Source: Macrococcoides canis
Lineage (GTDB): Bacteria; Bacillota; Bacilli; Staphylococcales; Staphylococcaceae
Direction of reading: 5' to 3'
DNA length: 64,000 bases
NCBI RefSeq assembly: GCF_002119805.1
Contig: NZ_CP021059.1
Span: 2,108,001 to 2,172,000, forward strand
The notes under the pieces are model-generated. The model was given only the letters and a program-made list of their open reading frames with translations. It did no database searches and was not told where the DNA came from. A program made the translations under genes and the position numbers. This document shows positions 1 through 9,494 of the stretch, in pieces (position 1 is the first letter of the stretch; each line of letters starts with the position of its first letter).

Positions 1-158
1 ACGATGGCCGCGAAATTGTTAACCGCGTTATGGAATATCAACAACGCATTTATAATAGTGCAGAAGATGCTTTCACTAAAGAAGATGGCGAAACACTTTT
101 TCTCCTTCTCCAAAAATACAGAAAAGCTTTCCATCAATATAGAGATACGATTAATTAA
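1..158 (+). CDS. MarR-like transcriptional regulator, C-terminal fragment (cut by window edge)
   Basis: The reading frame whose codons begin at position 3 is open from the window edge to a TAA at 156-158 and gives about 51 residues, beginning DGREIVNRVMEYQQRIY and ending KAFHQYRDTIN. The pattern of a D/E-G-R-E start of a long helix followed by 'FTKEDGETLFLLLQKYRK' is typical of the C-terminal dimerisation helices of MarR-family regulators, whose HTH would lie upstream outside the window. It is followed directly by a strong palindromic terminator shared with the convergent nhaC gene. The target is unknown. The family call rests only on this short tail, so another helical regulator family remains possible. 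Confidence 0.5.
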   Translation, partial: DGREIVNRVMEYQQRIYNSAEDAFTKEDGETLFLLLQKYRKAFHQYRDTIN

Positions 159-190
159 AAAACTGGATGCATATGCATCCAGTTTTTTAT
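155..190. terminator. Bidirectional terminator between MarR-like gene and nhaC
   Basis: A perfect palindrome has its arms at 161-172 and 173-184 (AACTGGATGCAT and its complement), flanked by A-runs on the left and T-runs on the right. It can therefore terminate transcription in both directions. The last codons of nhaC run into it. Confidence 0.85.
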
Positions 191-1632
191 AGTTCTGCAG
201 GTTGTACTTGTTGACGTAAAAATTCCTGCTGTTCTTCTTTATTAATTTTAACAATCTTAAATCCAGTATAACCGTAAATAATCGAGATAATAGGTACAAC
301 AAAGTTTAATATCGCATACGGCGCGTATTCACCAACGCCTACACCTAAAGTAGCCAGAATAAATACACCACATGTATTCCACGGAACGAATACACTTGTC
401 AACGTCCCGCTATCTTCAAGACAACGCGATAAGTTTTTCGGATGTAATCCTTTATCAATAAATGCTTTTAAATACATACGGCTTGGAACTACAATACTAA
501 TATACTGCTCTGAGCATGTTGCATTTACAGTGAAACAACTTACGATTGTTGCAGCTATTAAACTTCCTGTTGATTTCGCTACAAGTAAAATCTTTGAAAT
601 TAAAGCTTGCAACATACCACTAAACTCTAGAATCCCACCGAACGTCATGGCAACGATCGTCATCGAAATCGTAAAGAACATCGACTCTAATCCGCCTTTG
701 TTGAATAATTCTTGTACAAGTTCATTCTTTGATTCCATAACATATCCAGCTTGTAATGTGTCAGCGATTGTCTTTAATGAATCACCCTGAATGAATAACT
801 GACATCCTGATCCTAATAAAATACCGACAACTAAAGCAGGAACAGCCGGCACTTTCATTGCAACGAGCACAATAACAGCGACAGGAACTAACAATAACCA
901 AGGTGAAATCGTAAACTGTGCTTCCATTGCTTTTGTAATAGAATCAATCTTCGAAGTATCTAAATGCCCCCCACTAAATTGACGTCCAATAAAGAAATAT
1001 GCAACTAATGCAATAATTACACCTGGCACAGTTGTATAAAACATATGTTTAATATGAACAAATAAATCCGTACCTGTAAGACCAGATGCAAGGTTTGTCG
1101 TATCTGATAAAGGACTCATCTTATCCCCAAAATAACTGCCTGAAATAACTGCTCCTGCAATCATACCGGCAGGAATATCCATACTTAACCCAATACCCAT
1201 TCCAGCAACACCGACAGTAGCCATTGTTGACCAGCTTGAGCCAATTGCAAGTGCCACGATACCACAAATCACACAGATAGTAACAAGAAACATCGAAGGT
1301 GATATCATCTTTAAGCCATAATAAATCATCGTGGCTACGACACCGCCACCTATCCATGCTCCGATTACAAGACCTACAAGAATGATGATCACAATCGCTG
1401 GTAATGCCATTTTAATTCCACGATACATCATTTCTTCAATCTGTTCCCACGTAAAACCATGACGATGTGCTACTATGGCCGCTACAGCTGTACCAATCAT
1501 CAGTGGAATATGCGGAGCTTGTTCCAATTTTACTACCCAGAATAACATACAGACAATCATAACAAGTAAAGGCACTAACGCCCAGAAAACATTAATATCT
1601 TTTCTTTCAACTACCTTTTTTTCTTTCGCCAT
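187..1632 (-). CDS. nhaC: Na+/H+ antiporter, NhaC family
   Basis: The gene encodes a 481-residue polytopic membrane protein with about 11-12 hydrophobic segments. It probably exchanges cytoplasmic Na+ for external H+ and so supports pH and sodium homeostasis. Family hallmarks seen include the 'GSSWSTMATVGVAGMGIG' stretch (about residue 130), 'GSYFGDKMSPLSDTTNLAS' (about residue 165) and the late 'LEDSGTLTSVFVPWNTCGVF' segment (about residue 405), which carry the polar residues expected in the transport path. The start is supported by an AAAGGGGAG ribosome site just upstream of the ATG. Length fits the family (about 450-480). It is transcribed alone, convergent with the MarR-like gene. Substrate specificity within the family (for example malate/lactate versus Na+ only) cannot be read from sequence. 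Confidence 0.92.
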   Translation of the reverse strand: MAKEKKVVERKDINVFWALVPLLVMIVCMLFWVVKLEQAPHIPLMIGTAVAAIVAHRHGFTWEQIEEMMYRGIKMALPAIVIIILVGLVIGAWIGGGVVATMIYYGLKMISPSMFLVTICVICGIVALAIGSSWSTMATVGVAGMGIGLSMDIPAGMIAGAVISGSYFGDKMSPLSDTTNLASGLTGTDLFVHIKHMFYTTVPGVIIALVAYFFIGRQFSGGHLDTSKIDSITKAMEAQFTISPWLLLVPVAVIVLVAMKVPAVPALVVGILLGSGCQLFIQGDSLKTIADTLQAGYVMESKNELVQELFNKGGLESMFFTISMTIVAMTFGGILEFSGMLQALISKILLVAKSTGSLIAATIVSCFTVNATCSEQYISIVVPSRMYLKAFIDKGLHPKNLSRCLEDSGTLTSVFVPWNTCGVFILATLGVGVGEYAPYAILNFVVPIISIIYGYTGFKIVKINKEEQQEFLRQQVQPAEL

Positions 1633-1734
1633 TTTTCATTCTCCCCTTTGATGAAATCGCTTACTTTTTTTATTTTAATGTATTAATGCAAAAAAATCTA
1701 TACTGAATTTTCGAATAAATTAAAAAATTCCAAA

Positions 1735-1768
1735 CAAAATAAGATACGCTTGAAATGCGTATCTCATT
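1735..1768. terminator. Hairpin terminator downstream of the 50-residue gene
   Basis: The arms are AGATACGC at 1742-1749 and GCGTATCT at 1757-1764. On the minus strand the hairpin is followed by a T-rich tract. It overlaps the stop codon of the small gene at 1764-1916. Confidence 0.65.
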
Positions 1769-1916
1769 TTTCATCAGATTTAATTTTTTCTACTAACATC
1801 GTGATCGCAAGACACATCATAATAATGAAAGATGCTGCAAGTGCATTATCCGGTCCGACAAACATTTGGAGGAACAACGTTTCTTTCAGGCTAAGTTGCG
1901 TTACTAATACGTCCAT
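1764..1916 (-). CDS. Small hypothetical membrane protein (50 aa)
   Basis: The frame starts at the ATG at 1914-1916 (MDVLVTQLSLKETLF) and is preceded by a strong GAGGGGG ribosome site about 6 nt upstream. A longer frame starting at 1949 is unlikely, because that extension contains the ribosome site. The product has one hydrophobic segment (residues about 25-43, ASFIIMMCLAITMLV) and a charged KIKSDEK tail, so it is probably a single-pass membrane peptide. I do not recognise the family. It sits between nhaC and another tiny gene on the same strand and has its own terminator. Confidence 0.55.
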   Translation of the reverse strand: MDVLVTQLSLKETLFLQMFVGPDNALAASFIIMMCLAITMLVEKIKSDEK

Positions 1917-1990
1917 ATATTTCCCCCTCATATATCTATTTACTGTCATTATAATATTTTTATCTGAATATTCAAATTACATTTATATTA

Positions 1991-2030
1991 CAAAAAAAAT
2001 ATCACAGCAAGAACGCTGTGATATTTTTTC
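1991..2030. terminator. Bidirectional terminator after the 39-residue gene
   Basis: A ten-base-pair stem has arms ATATCACAGC at 1999-2008 and GCTGTGATAT at 2015-2024, flanked by A-runs and T-runs on both sides. It follows the stop codon of the gene at 2030-2149. Confidence 0.85.
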
Positions 2031-2149
2031 TATTTCTCTTTTTTTTCTTCTTTTTTCGTTTCAGTACGATCTGTTACACGACCACTGATATCTTTTTTAG
2101 TTACATCTTTTACTGTACCAGTAATTGAACCTGTATTTTTCTCTGTCAT
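2030..2149 (-). CDS. Very small basic/acidic hypothetical protein (39 aa)
   Basis: An ATG at 2147-2149, preceded by AGGTGA about 6 nt upstream, opens a 39-codon frame ending in TAG at 2030-2032. The product begins MTEKNTGSITGTVKDVTKK and ends in a Lys/Glu-rich tail (TKKEEKKEK). It is hydrophilic and predicted to be disordered or helical, with no signal peptide. A good ribosome site, a tidy stop and an immediate strong terminator support a real gene despite its size. Function is unknown. The GTVKDVTKKDISGRVTD stretch superficially recalls small stress proteins, but I would not assign a family. Confidence 0.6.
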   Translation of the reverse strand: MTEKNTGSITGTVKDVTKKDISGRVTDRTETKKEEKKEK

Positions 2150-2223
2150 AATTATCACCTATCCTTTTCAAGATTTCTAATGTAATTATAACATAATGAA
2201 ACTATTATTTCGCACGATAAGAG

Positions 2224-5200
2224 TTAGAACTCCTCACGCTTTCTTCTTGAAGCTAACACAGTAAATCCACCTAACGCTAATAATAAAGCTGTTGATGCAC
2301 CATTATTATCCGCCTCTCCAGTGTCTGGAAGTTCTACAGCCTTCTGTTCAGCATGCTGCTTTGGCACCGAATGATGTTCAACATGCTCACCTTGAACAGA
2401 ATGCGGATGACCTTTATGATGCATAGTCTCTTTTACATGTTCCGGTTCCGGTTCCGGTTCTGGATCCGACGTTGGCTCTGGATCCGGAGTCGGTTCTGGA
2501 TCCGGTGTTGGCTCTGGATCCGGTGTTAGCTCTGGATCCGGTGTTGGTTCTGGATCCGGTGTTGGCTCTGGATCCGGTGTTGGTTCTGGATCCGGTGTTG
2601 GTTCTGGATCCGGTGTTGGCTCTGGATCCGGTGTTGGTTCTGGATCCGGTGTTGGTTCTGGATCCGGTGTTGGCTCTGGATCCGGTGTTGGCTCTGGATC
2701 CGGTGTTGGCTCTGGATCCGGTGTTGGTTCTGGATCTGGTGTTGGTTCTGGATCCGGTGTTGGCTCTGGATCCGGTGTTGGCTCTGGATCCGGTGTTGGT
2801 TCTGGATCCGGTGTTGGCTCTGGTACAACGACCGGTATCTCGAATCCTCGGTCAATCGTTAAGTTATCACCATTACTAATCGTTACTGGCACGACTGCTT
2901 GATCTGAATCCGCATCGGCTGCTCCAACGTTTTCGTTTACCGGAATATAGCCTGGTGTCAATGGCGTTCCGAACTCAACTGTGTAGTCACCGTTCGTTAA
3001 GCCTTCAAACAGGTAATTACCGTTGGCATCTGTTGTCGCTGTCTGCACAACATTGCCTGATGCATCTTTAAGCGTCACCGTTACTCCAGCAATACCTGTG
3101 TCTTCCGCATCCTGGATATCGTTGTTGTTGTTATCTTCCCATACACGGTCGCCGATTTTGTAGACTGCTTTTTCGAATCCACGGTCAATCGTTAAGTTAT
3201 CGCCATTACTGATCGTTACTGGCACAACTGCATGATCTGAATCCATATCAGCGGTTCCAACATTTTCATTTACCGGAACATATCCTGGTGTCGATGGCGT
3301 TCCGAATTCAACTGTGTAGTCACCGTTCGTTAAGCCTTCAAACAGATAGTTTCCATTGGCATCTGTTGTCGCTGTCTGCACAATATTTCCTGATGCATCT
3401 TTAAGTGTCACCGTTACTCCGGCGATACCTGCGTCTCCTGAATCCTGGATATCGTTGTTGTTGTTATCTTCCCATACACGGTCGCCGATTTTGTAGACTG
3501 CTTTTTCGAATCCTCGGTCAATCGTTAAGTTATCGCCATTACTGATCGTTACTGGCACGACTGCCTGATCTGAATCCGCATCGGCTGCTCCAACGTTTTC
3601 GTTTACCGGAATATAGCCTGGTGTCAATGGCGTTCCAAACTCAACTGTGTAGTCACCGTTCGTTAAGCCTTCAAACAGGTAATTACCGTTGGCATCTGTT
3701 GTCGCTGTCTGCACAACATTGCCTGATGCATCTTTAAGCGTCACTGTTACTCCGGCGATACCAACATCTCCTGCATCCTGGATATCGTTGTTGTTGTTAT
3801 CTTCCCATACACGGTCGCCGATTTTGTAGTTTGCTTTTTCGAATCCGCGGTCAATCGTTAAGTTATCGCCATTACTGATCGTTACTGGCACAACTGCATA
3901 ATCTGAATCCGCTTCAGCTGTTCCAACGTTTTCATTTACCGGAATATAGCCTGGTGTCGAAGGCGTTCCGAACTCAACTGTGTAGTCGCCGTTCGTTAAG
4001 CCTTCAAACAGATAGTTTCCGTTGGCATCTGTTGTCGCTGTCTGCACAACATTTCCTGATGCATCTTTAAGTGTCACCGTTACTCCGGCAATACCTGTAT
4101 CTTCCGCATCCTGGATATCGTTGTTGTTGTTATCTTCCCATACACGGTCGCCGATTTTGTAGACTGCTTTTTCGAATCCACGGTCAATCGTTAAGTTATC
4201 GCCATTACTGATCGTTACTGACACAACTGCATAATCTGAATCCGCATCAGTTGTTCCAACATTTTCATTTACCGCAACATATCCCGGTGTCGATGGCGTT
4301 CCGAACTCAACTGTGTAGTCACCGTTCGTTAAACCTTCAAACAGGTAATTACCGTTGACATCTGTTGTCGCTGTCTGCACAACATTGCCTGATGCATCTT
4401 TAAGCGTCAACGTTACTCCGGCAATACCAACATCTCCTGCATCCTGGATATCATTGTTATTGTTATCTTCCCATACACGGTCGCCGATTTTGTAGATTGC
4501 TTTTTCGAATCCAGCATCAACAGTTGTATTGTTCCCAGTTAAGTTTACTGTCACTGTGCCTTGTGTATTCGTATCATTAAACACTGGATCTGAATCCAAT
4601 GTATCATCTGCACTTTGATCAGGAGATACAGGTGCATAATTTGGTGGTGTGATGAAAGTAACTGTGTATTCACCTTTCGGAAGATTCGTAAATGAATAGT
4701 TTCCGTTGGCATCCGTTGTCTGTGTCTCAGTACTTCCATCTGGTTTTGTTAATGTTACCGTCACACCAGGAATACCAGATTCAGTAGAATCTTGAATTCC
4801 ATCATGATTTAAGTCTTCAAATACTTTGTCCCCTAATGTAAAGCGTTGCTCAAATCCACGGTCAATTGTTAAGTTGTTACCATTACTGATGGTCACTGGC
4901 ACGATTGCCTGATCTGAATCCATATCAGCAGCTCCAACATTTTCATTTACCGGGAAATATCCTGGGGCTGTCGGTGTTCCGAATTCAACTGTGTAGTCAC
5001 CGTTCGTTAAACCTTCAAACAGATAGTTTCCGTTGGCATCTGTTGTCGCTGTCTGCACAACATTTCCTGATGCATCTTTAAGCGTCACTGTTACTCCAGC
5101 GATTCCTGTGTCTTCCGCATCCTGGATATCGTTGTTGTTGTTATCTTCCCATACACGGTCTCCGATTTTGTAGATTGCTTTTTCGAATCCGCGGTCAATC

Positions 5201-8200
5201 GTTAAGTTATCGCCATTACTGATCGTCACTGGCACTACTGCCTGATCTGAATCCGCATCAGCTGTTCCAACGTTTTCATTTACCGGAACATATCCTGGTG
5301 TCGATGGCGTTCCGAACTCAACTGTGTAGTCGCCATTCGTTAAACCTTCAAATAGATAGTTTCCGTTGGCATCTGTTGTCGCTGTCTGCACAATATTTCC
5401 TGATGCATCTTTAAGCGTCACCGTTACTCCGGCGATACCAACATCTCCTGCATCCTGGATATCGTTGTTGTTGTTATCTTCCCATACACGGTCTCCGATT
5501 TTGTAGATTGCTTTTTCGAATCCAGCATCAACAGTTGTATTGTTCCCCGTTAAGTTTACTGTCACTGTGCCTTGTGTATTCGTATCATTAAACACTGGAT
5601 CTGAATCCAATGTATCATCTGCACCTTGATCAGGAGATACAGGCGCATAATTTGGTGGTGTGATGAAAGTAACTGTGTATTCACCTTTCGGAAGATTCGT
5701 AAATGAATAGTTTCCGTTGACATCCGTCGTCTGTGTCTCAGTAGTTCCATCTGGTTTTGTTAATGTTACTGTCACACCAGGAATACCAGGTTCAGTAGAA
5801 TCTTGGATTCCGTCATGATTTAAGTCTCCGAATACTTTATCCCCTAAAGTTAAACGTTGCTCAAATCCGCGATCAATCGTTAAGTTGTCTTCATTATTGA
5901 TTGTCACTTGTACAATCGCTTGATCTGAATCTACGTCAAATGTACCCACATTTTCTGTCACTGGCACGTAAATGCCGTTTACAGGGTTAGCAGGTGTTCC
6001 GAACTCAACTGTGTAGTCGCCGTTCGTTAAACCTTCAAACAGATAATTACCGTTGGCATCTGTTGTCGCTGTCTGCACAATATTTCCTGATGCATCTTTA
6101 AGTATCACTGTTACTCCGGCGATTCCTGTGTCTCCTGTATCTTGAATATCATTATTGTTGTTATCTTCCCATACACGATCACCGATTCTATAAGTAATCA
6201 CGCCAAGATCTACAATCTGAACATCTTGATCCACAACGGATACAGGTGCTTCAACAATATTAGGATTAGCTGAATCAACGTTTATACCATCCGAATCTAA
6301 ATCATCTACCGTTGTATCGTTTGGAGAAATAGAAACGCCTGTTGGCAATTCAAACACAACCTTGTAATCTCCAGGCATAATATCTATAAACTCATATGTT
6401 CCATCAGTTGTAACGATATCTTCAACCGGTGTACCATCGAAATGCGTTACTGGGTTACCATCAACGTCTACTAATTTAACAGTAACTTCTCCTAAGTAAT
6501 TTGTTTCTGTAACATCTTGAATACCGTCTTTATCTGTATCATTCCATATACGATCTCCAACATTATAAACTTCTGGAGCTACTGCCATATCAACCGTCAT
6601 ATTATCTGCATTATTTATTGTTGCTGTAGTTCTAAATATATTTGAAGTGTCAACTCTGATGCCGTCAGTATCAATCTCATCATTCGTACCTACATCATGA
6701 TTATCTTGGCCAATAATCATTCCTGGTATTTCAGGAACTTCAAATTCCACAATGTAGTCACCATTCGTAAGCCCATCAAATTGATAATGACCATTAGCGT
6801 CAGAAATTACAACCATTTCCTCACCAAATTGATTTAATACAGGAAGATTCGTTGTTGCATCAAATATACGAACAATAACACCTTCATATGGCGTTACATC
6901 ATTCAATTGTCCATCAAAATTCAAATCTTCTGAAGAATAATCATCTTGAAGTCCATTATTATTTATATCAAACCAAGTAAAATTACCTAATGAATACGAC
7001 TTAACAAAACCTTTATCTATTGTCAGGTTGTCAGCACCATTAATCGTTACAGTATTCACATCAGGATTTGACCCTGTTGGTTCAACTTCACCATCAGTAG
7101 TTGTTGTTGCAACATATCCAGTGGGTGTTTCAAAAATGACTTTATATGTTTCATTATTTGTTAACCCTGTAAATTCATAATGACCAGTGCTATCTGTTCT
7201 CACTGCTTTTTGTGTACCATCTGGAAATTGAAGTGTTACAAGTACGTTAGGAATTCCTGTTCCAGTCTCGTTTTGAATACCATCTTGGTTTGTATCTTCC
7301 CAAACAATGTCGCCTACTTTATATGTCGGAACACCACTTCCAATATTTGATTGATTAATTCTTTCAATAGCGTTACTAGTGGCAACAGTATGAATATTAT
7401 TATCTATAGGGCTTTCAGAAGCCATTGATGCTCCTTGAACAATAGGTGATGGTGAATTAGGGTCATACTGACTAATCACTCTTATTATATAAGCACTGTC
7501 AATACTTCCAAAATTATAACTCACTACATCAGTTCCATATACGATATCTTGAGCATTAAAATATGAGCTCACATTAGTGTATGCACTAAAATCATTTATA
7601 TACATACTTGCTGGAAGAGTATTTCCACTTCCAACTGAATATACATCTATCTGTGTATTTGGATCAATAAAAGGACTGCCTTCTAGAATAAGATTCCCTT
7701 TAGAATCTTTGTCCGCACCATAAATTTTCACTTTAGTATTATTTGATACTTTATTTAAAGGATTTATATAAAATATTTGCTCGACTGTATGATTTTGAGG
7801 ATCCCAATTTGTAAAAATTGATTCAATATTTGAAGAAGGTGAATCAATAGGTTCACCGTATTGAACATTAACGTTTTTAGATACAGCTTCTCCATCTAAA
7901 TTAAAGGTTACAGTTTCTTCCGAGTTATTCTGTACTAAACTTTTATTTACATATGCACTCATATTAATATTTCCAATAATATTTTCATATTTATCTACAT
8001 AATCAGTAAAAGTATACGTAATTAATTTTGTTTGATTGTCATAAGTTCCATTTGCAATTATCTCTCCACTTGCATCAGTGATCGGTTCTGCAATATAATT
8101 TGCTAAATCTAAATCTGTAAGAGTAATATTGTTACTTGTAGAAATATTAAATGTATCTCCAGCTTGCGCAGAGTCATTTATAGTGAAGTTCGCATTATAT

Positions 8201-9183
8201 ATAACAGGTTCTGCACTATGTGGTTTTACAATACCATCATTTGATTCTGCTATTGGATTACCATACCCACCATCTTCAATTGATGAAGTAATCACTTTAA
8301 CTAAATCGTTCGTGCTTGAAGAAGCTAATGAATTAACATTATCCATATTTCCTAAAGTAATGCTTCTCATTAGTTCTGTATTTGTCGTTAAAGTCACAGG
8401 CGTTGCCAATGTTTGGTTAGCATCTTGCTCAGCCGCTACCGCGTTTAATAATGCAGCTATCAACTCTTCTTGTGTAAGGTTTGGATTTGAAACATTTAAA
8501 TTGCTTATTGTTTCATTAACTACAGATTCTGATAATCCTGATTCTTGCAAACTGTTAGATAATATTTGTTCTTTTTGTTCAACAGTATTTTTTTGATTAA
8601 CTTCGTTTACTGTAGATTCAACATTTATAACATTAGTTTCTTGATTTGTAGAAATAGCTGGGGTTTCTGTAGTTACTTTTTCAGTTGTCGGGGTTTCTAC
8701 TGTCGGAGCTTCTGTAGTCACTTCTTCAGTTGTAGGAGCTTCTGTTGTTGGTGCTTCTGTCGTTACTTCTTCAGTTGTTGGAGTTTCAGTTGTTGGTGCT
8801 TCTGTCGTTACTTCTTCAGTTGTTAGAGTTTCAGTTGTAGGAGCTTCTGTAGTCACTTCTTCAGTTGTAGGAGCTTCTGCCGTTGGTGCCTCTGTCGTTA
8901 CTTCTTCAGTCGTCAGAGTTTCAGTTGTTGGTGCTTCTGTAGTCACTTCTTCAGTCGTCGGAGTTTCTGTTGTTGGCGCTTCTGTCGTTACTTCTTCAGT
9001 CGTCGGAGTTTCTGTTGTTGGATTCTCAACACTTAAAACTTCTGAATTAGTTTCAGCTGCTTTTACAGTATCATTACTGCCTATAAACAATAAAGATCCT
9101 ATTAAAATAGAAGTAGTACCCACTGTAAACTTTCGTATAGAATACTTATTTTGTTTGTTTGGTAAAAAATTAAATTTTTTCAT
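2224..9183 (-). CDS. Giant LPXTG adhesin with 13 SdrD-B repeats and a PEPTPD stalk (2319 aa)
   Basis: This is an Sdr/MSCRAMM-like surface protein secreted by Sec and linked to peptidoglycan by sortase A. Order of parts: signal peptide with [11 protein letters not shown] (residues 1 to about 43); Thr/Glu/Pro repeats of the TTEAPTTEE type (about 51-174); a short helical module (about 218-264) ending in [13 protein letters not shown]; a non-repetitive A-like head (about 275-615); 13 B-type repeats with calcium-site motifs of the D-x-N-x-D-x-I-Q-D kind (about 619-2111); 20 copies of a Pro-Glu-Pro-Thr-Pro-Asp hexapeptide; a His-rich linker (about 2240-2280); then [11 protein letters not shown], a hydrophobic helix and an RRKREEF tail. 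AGGAGG lies 4 nt before the ATG. The A head probably binds a host or surface ligand, and the repeats act as a stiff calcium-dependent spacer. The ligand is unknown. Confidence 0.9.
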   Translation of the reverse strand: MKKFNFLPNKQNKYSIRKFTVGTTSILIGSLLFIGSNDTVKAAETNSEVLSVENPTTETPTTEEVTTEAPTTETPTTEEVTTEAPTTETLTTEEVTTEAPTAEAPTTEEVTTEAPTTETLTTEEVTTEAPTTETPTTEEVTTEAPTTEAPTTEEVTTEAPTVETPTTEKVTTETPAISTNQETNVINVESTVNEVNQKNTVEQKEQILSNSLQESGLSESVVNETISNLNVSNPNLTQEELIAALLNAVAAEQDANQTLATPVTLTTNTELMRSITLGNMDNVNSLASSSTNDLVKVITSSIEDGGYGNPIAESNDGIVKPHSAEPVIYNANFTINDSAQAGDTFNISTSNNITLTDLDLANYIAEPITDASGEIIANGTYDNQTKLITYTFTDYVDKYENIIGNINMSAYVNKSLVQNNSEETVTFNLDGEAVSKNVNVQYGEPIDSPSSNIESIFTNWDPQNHTVEQIFYINPLNKVSNNTKVKIYGADKDSKGNLILEGSPFIDPNTQIDVYSVGSGNTLPASMYINDFSAYTNVSSYFNAQDIVYGTDVVSYNFGSIDSAYIIRVISQYDPNSPSPIVQGASMASESPIDNNIHTVATSNAIERINQSNIGSGVPTYKVGDIVWEDTNQDGIQNETGTGIPNVLVTLQFPDGTQKAVRTDSTGHYEFTGLTNNETYKVIFETPTGYVATTTTDGEVEPTGSNPDVNTVTINGADNLTIDKGFVKSYSLGNFTWFDINNNGLQDDYSSEDLNFDGQLNDVTPYEGVIVRIFDATTNLPVLNQFGEEMVVISDANGHYQFDGLTNGDYIVEFEVPEIPGMIIGQDNHDVGTNDEIDTDGIRVDTSNIFRTTATINNADNMTVDMAVAPEVYNVGDRIWNDTDKDGIQDVTETNYLGEVTVKLVDVDGNPVTHFDGTPVEDIVTTDGTYEFIDIMPGDYKVVFELPTGVSISPNDTTVDDLDSDGINVDSANPNIVEAPVSVVDQDVQIVDLGVITYRIGDRVWEDNNNNDIQDTGDTGIAGVTVILKDASGNIVQTATTDANGNYLFEGLTNGDYTVEFGTPANPVNGIYVPVTENVGTFDVDSDQAIVQVTINNEDNLTIDRGFEQRLTLGDKVFGDLNHDGIQDSTEPGIPGVTVTLTKPDGTTETQTTDVNGNYSFTNLPKGEYTVTFITPPNYAPVSPDQGADDTLDSDPVFNDTNTQGTVTVNLTGNNTTVDAGFEKAIYKIGDRVWEDNNNNDIQDAGDVGIAGVTVTLKDASGNIVQTATTDANGNYLFEGLTNGDYTVEFGTPSTPGYVPVNENVGTADADSDQAVVPVTISNGDNLTIDRGFEKAIYKIGDRVWEDNNNNDIQDAEDTGIAGVTVTLKDASGNVVQTATTDANGNYLFEGLTNGDYTVEFGTPTAPGYFPVNENVGAADMDSDQAIVPVTISNGNNLTIDRGFEQRFTLGDKVFEDLNHDGIQDSTESGIPGVTVTLTKPDGSTETQTTDANGNYSFTNLPKGEYTVTFITPPNYAPVSPDQSADDTLDSDPVFNDTNTQGTVTVNLTGNNTTVDAGFEKAIYKIGDRVWEDNNNNDIQDAGDVGIAGVTLTLKDASGNVVQTATTDVNGNYLFEGLTNGDYTVEFGTPSTPGYVAVNENVGTTDADSDYAVVSVTISNGDNLTIDRGFEKAVYKIGDRVWEDNNNNDIQDAEDTGIAGVTVTLKDASGNVVQTATTDANGNYLFEGLTNGDYTVEFGTPSTPGYIPVNENVGTAEADSDYAVVPVTISNGDNLTIDRGFEKANYKIGDRVWEDNNNNDIQDAGDVGIAGVTVTLKDASGNVVQTATTDANGNYLFEGLTNGDYTVEFGTPLTPGYIPVNENVGAADADSDQAVVPVTISNGDNLTIDRGFEKAVYKIGDRVWEDNNNNDIQDSGDAGIAGVTVTLKDASGNIVQTATTDANGNYLFEGLTNGDYTVEFGTPSTPGYVPVNENVGTADMDSDHAVVPVTISNGDNLTIDRGFEKAVYKIGDRVWEDNNNNDIQDAEDTGIAGVTVTLKDASGNVVQTATTDANGNYLFEGLTNGDYTVEFGTPLTPGYIPVNENVGAADADSDQAVVPVTISNGDNLTIDRGFEIPVVVPEPTPDPEPTPDPEPTPDPEPTPDPEPTPDPEPTPDPEPTPDPEPTPDPEPTPDPEPTPDPEPTPDPEPTPDPEPTPDPEPTPDPEPTPDPEPTPDPELTPDPEPTPDPEPTPDPEPTSDPEPEPEPEHVKETMHHKGHPHSVQGEHVEHHSVPKQHAEQKAVELPDTGEADNNGASTALLLALGGFTVLASRRKREEF
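2455..2825 (-). repeat. 18-bp tandem array encoding the PEPTPD stalk
   Basis: Twenty units of an 18-bp repeat (plus-strand reading ctggatccggtgttggct with small variants) run from about 2461 to 2820. Nineteen units contain GGATCC and one (near 2731) has GGATCT. The array encodes the wall-spanning hexapeptide repeat of the adhesin at 2224-9183. Confidence 0.95.
2850..7325 (-). repeat. SdrD-B type repeat array (13 units) in the 2319-residue adhesin
   Basis: Thirteen domains of roughly 110-125 codons each begin with a motif like [18 protein letters not shown]. The six units nearest the stalk are close to one another in nucleotide sequence. Two units (near 4500-4850 and 5520-5870) belong to a distinct [16 protein letters not shown] subtype and are embedded among the others, which suggests unit shuffling. 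The family is known from staphylococcal SdrC/D/E as calcium-binding spacer domains. Confidence 0.9.
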
Positions 9184-9440
9184 TTTTCCTCCTGGAGCAC
9201 CTATAGTTTTAAATAATAGATTGCGTAATACTTGTTATTATAGCACAGACTTAAATAAAGTGGAGAATATACACTTTGATGAATTCCTTGTTTTACTAAA
9301 ATTTAATATATTCATAAAGTATATACAATTAATTTTATTTATAACATATCTAAATTATCTAAATACTATTTAATAACAATACTAAACGGCATTCAAAATC
9401 AATTATTTATAAATAATAATAATATTTTTCAATTTTTATA
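9184..9440. other. Intergenic AT-rich leader upstream of the 2319-residue adhesin gene
   Basis: About 260 bp without a gene. It must hold the minus-strand promoter of the adhesin at 2224-9183, but I see no confident -35/-10 pair. A weak inverted repeat (AAAGTG...CACTTT, about 9258-9278) is present. The shared promoter block found upstream of the two related adhesin genes further right was not found here. Confidence 0.4.
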
Positions 9441-9483
9441 TTAAAAAAGCAGCCTAAGCAAATATATTCTGCTTAGACTGCTG
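9441..9483 (-). terminator. Terminator of the 3548-residue adhesin gene
   Basis: A stem of GCAGCCTAAGCA (9449-9460) with TGCTTAGACTGC (9470-9481), about twelve base pairs with one G-T pair, is followed on the minus strand by a T-run (9443-9448). It lies just after the stop codon at 9495. Confidence 0.85.
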
Positions 9484-9494
9484 AAAACAAATCT

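Noticed and set aside
4-192. 62-codon plus-strand frame starting at position 4
   Set aside because: It is out of frame with the MarR-like tail and runs through the terminator palindrome. The frame ending at 158 has better protein character.
1750-2088. 112-codon plus-strand frame over the two tiny genes
   Set aside because: It passes through two terminator hairpins and lacks a ribosome site; minus-strand small genes explain the region better.
2472-2879. Plus-strand LDPVLA-repeat open frame over the PEPTPD stalk
   Set aside because: By-product of the 18-bp repeat; the minus-strand frame belongs to a full LPXTG protein.
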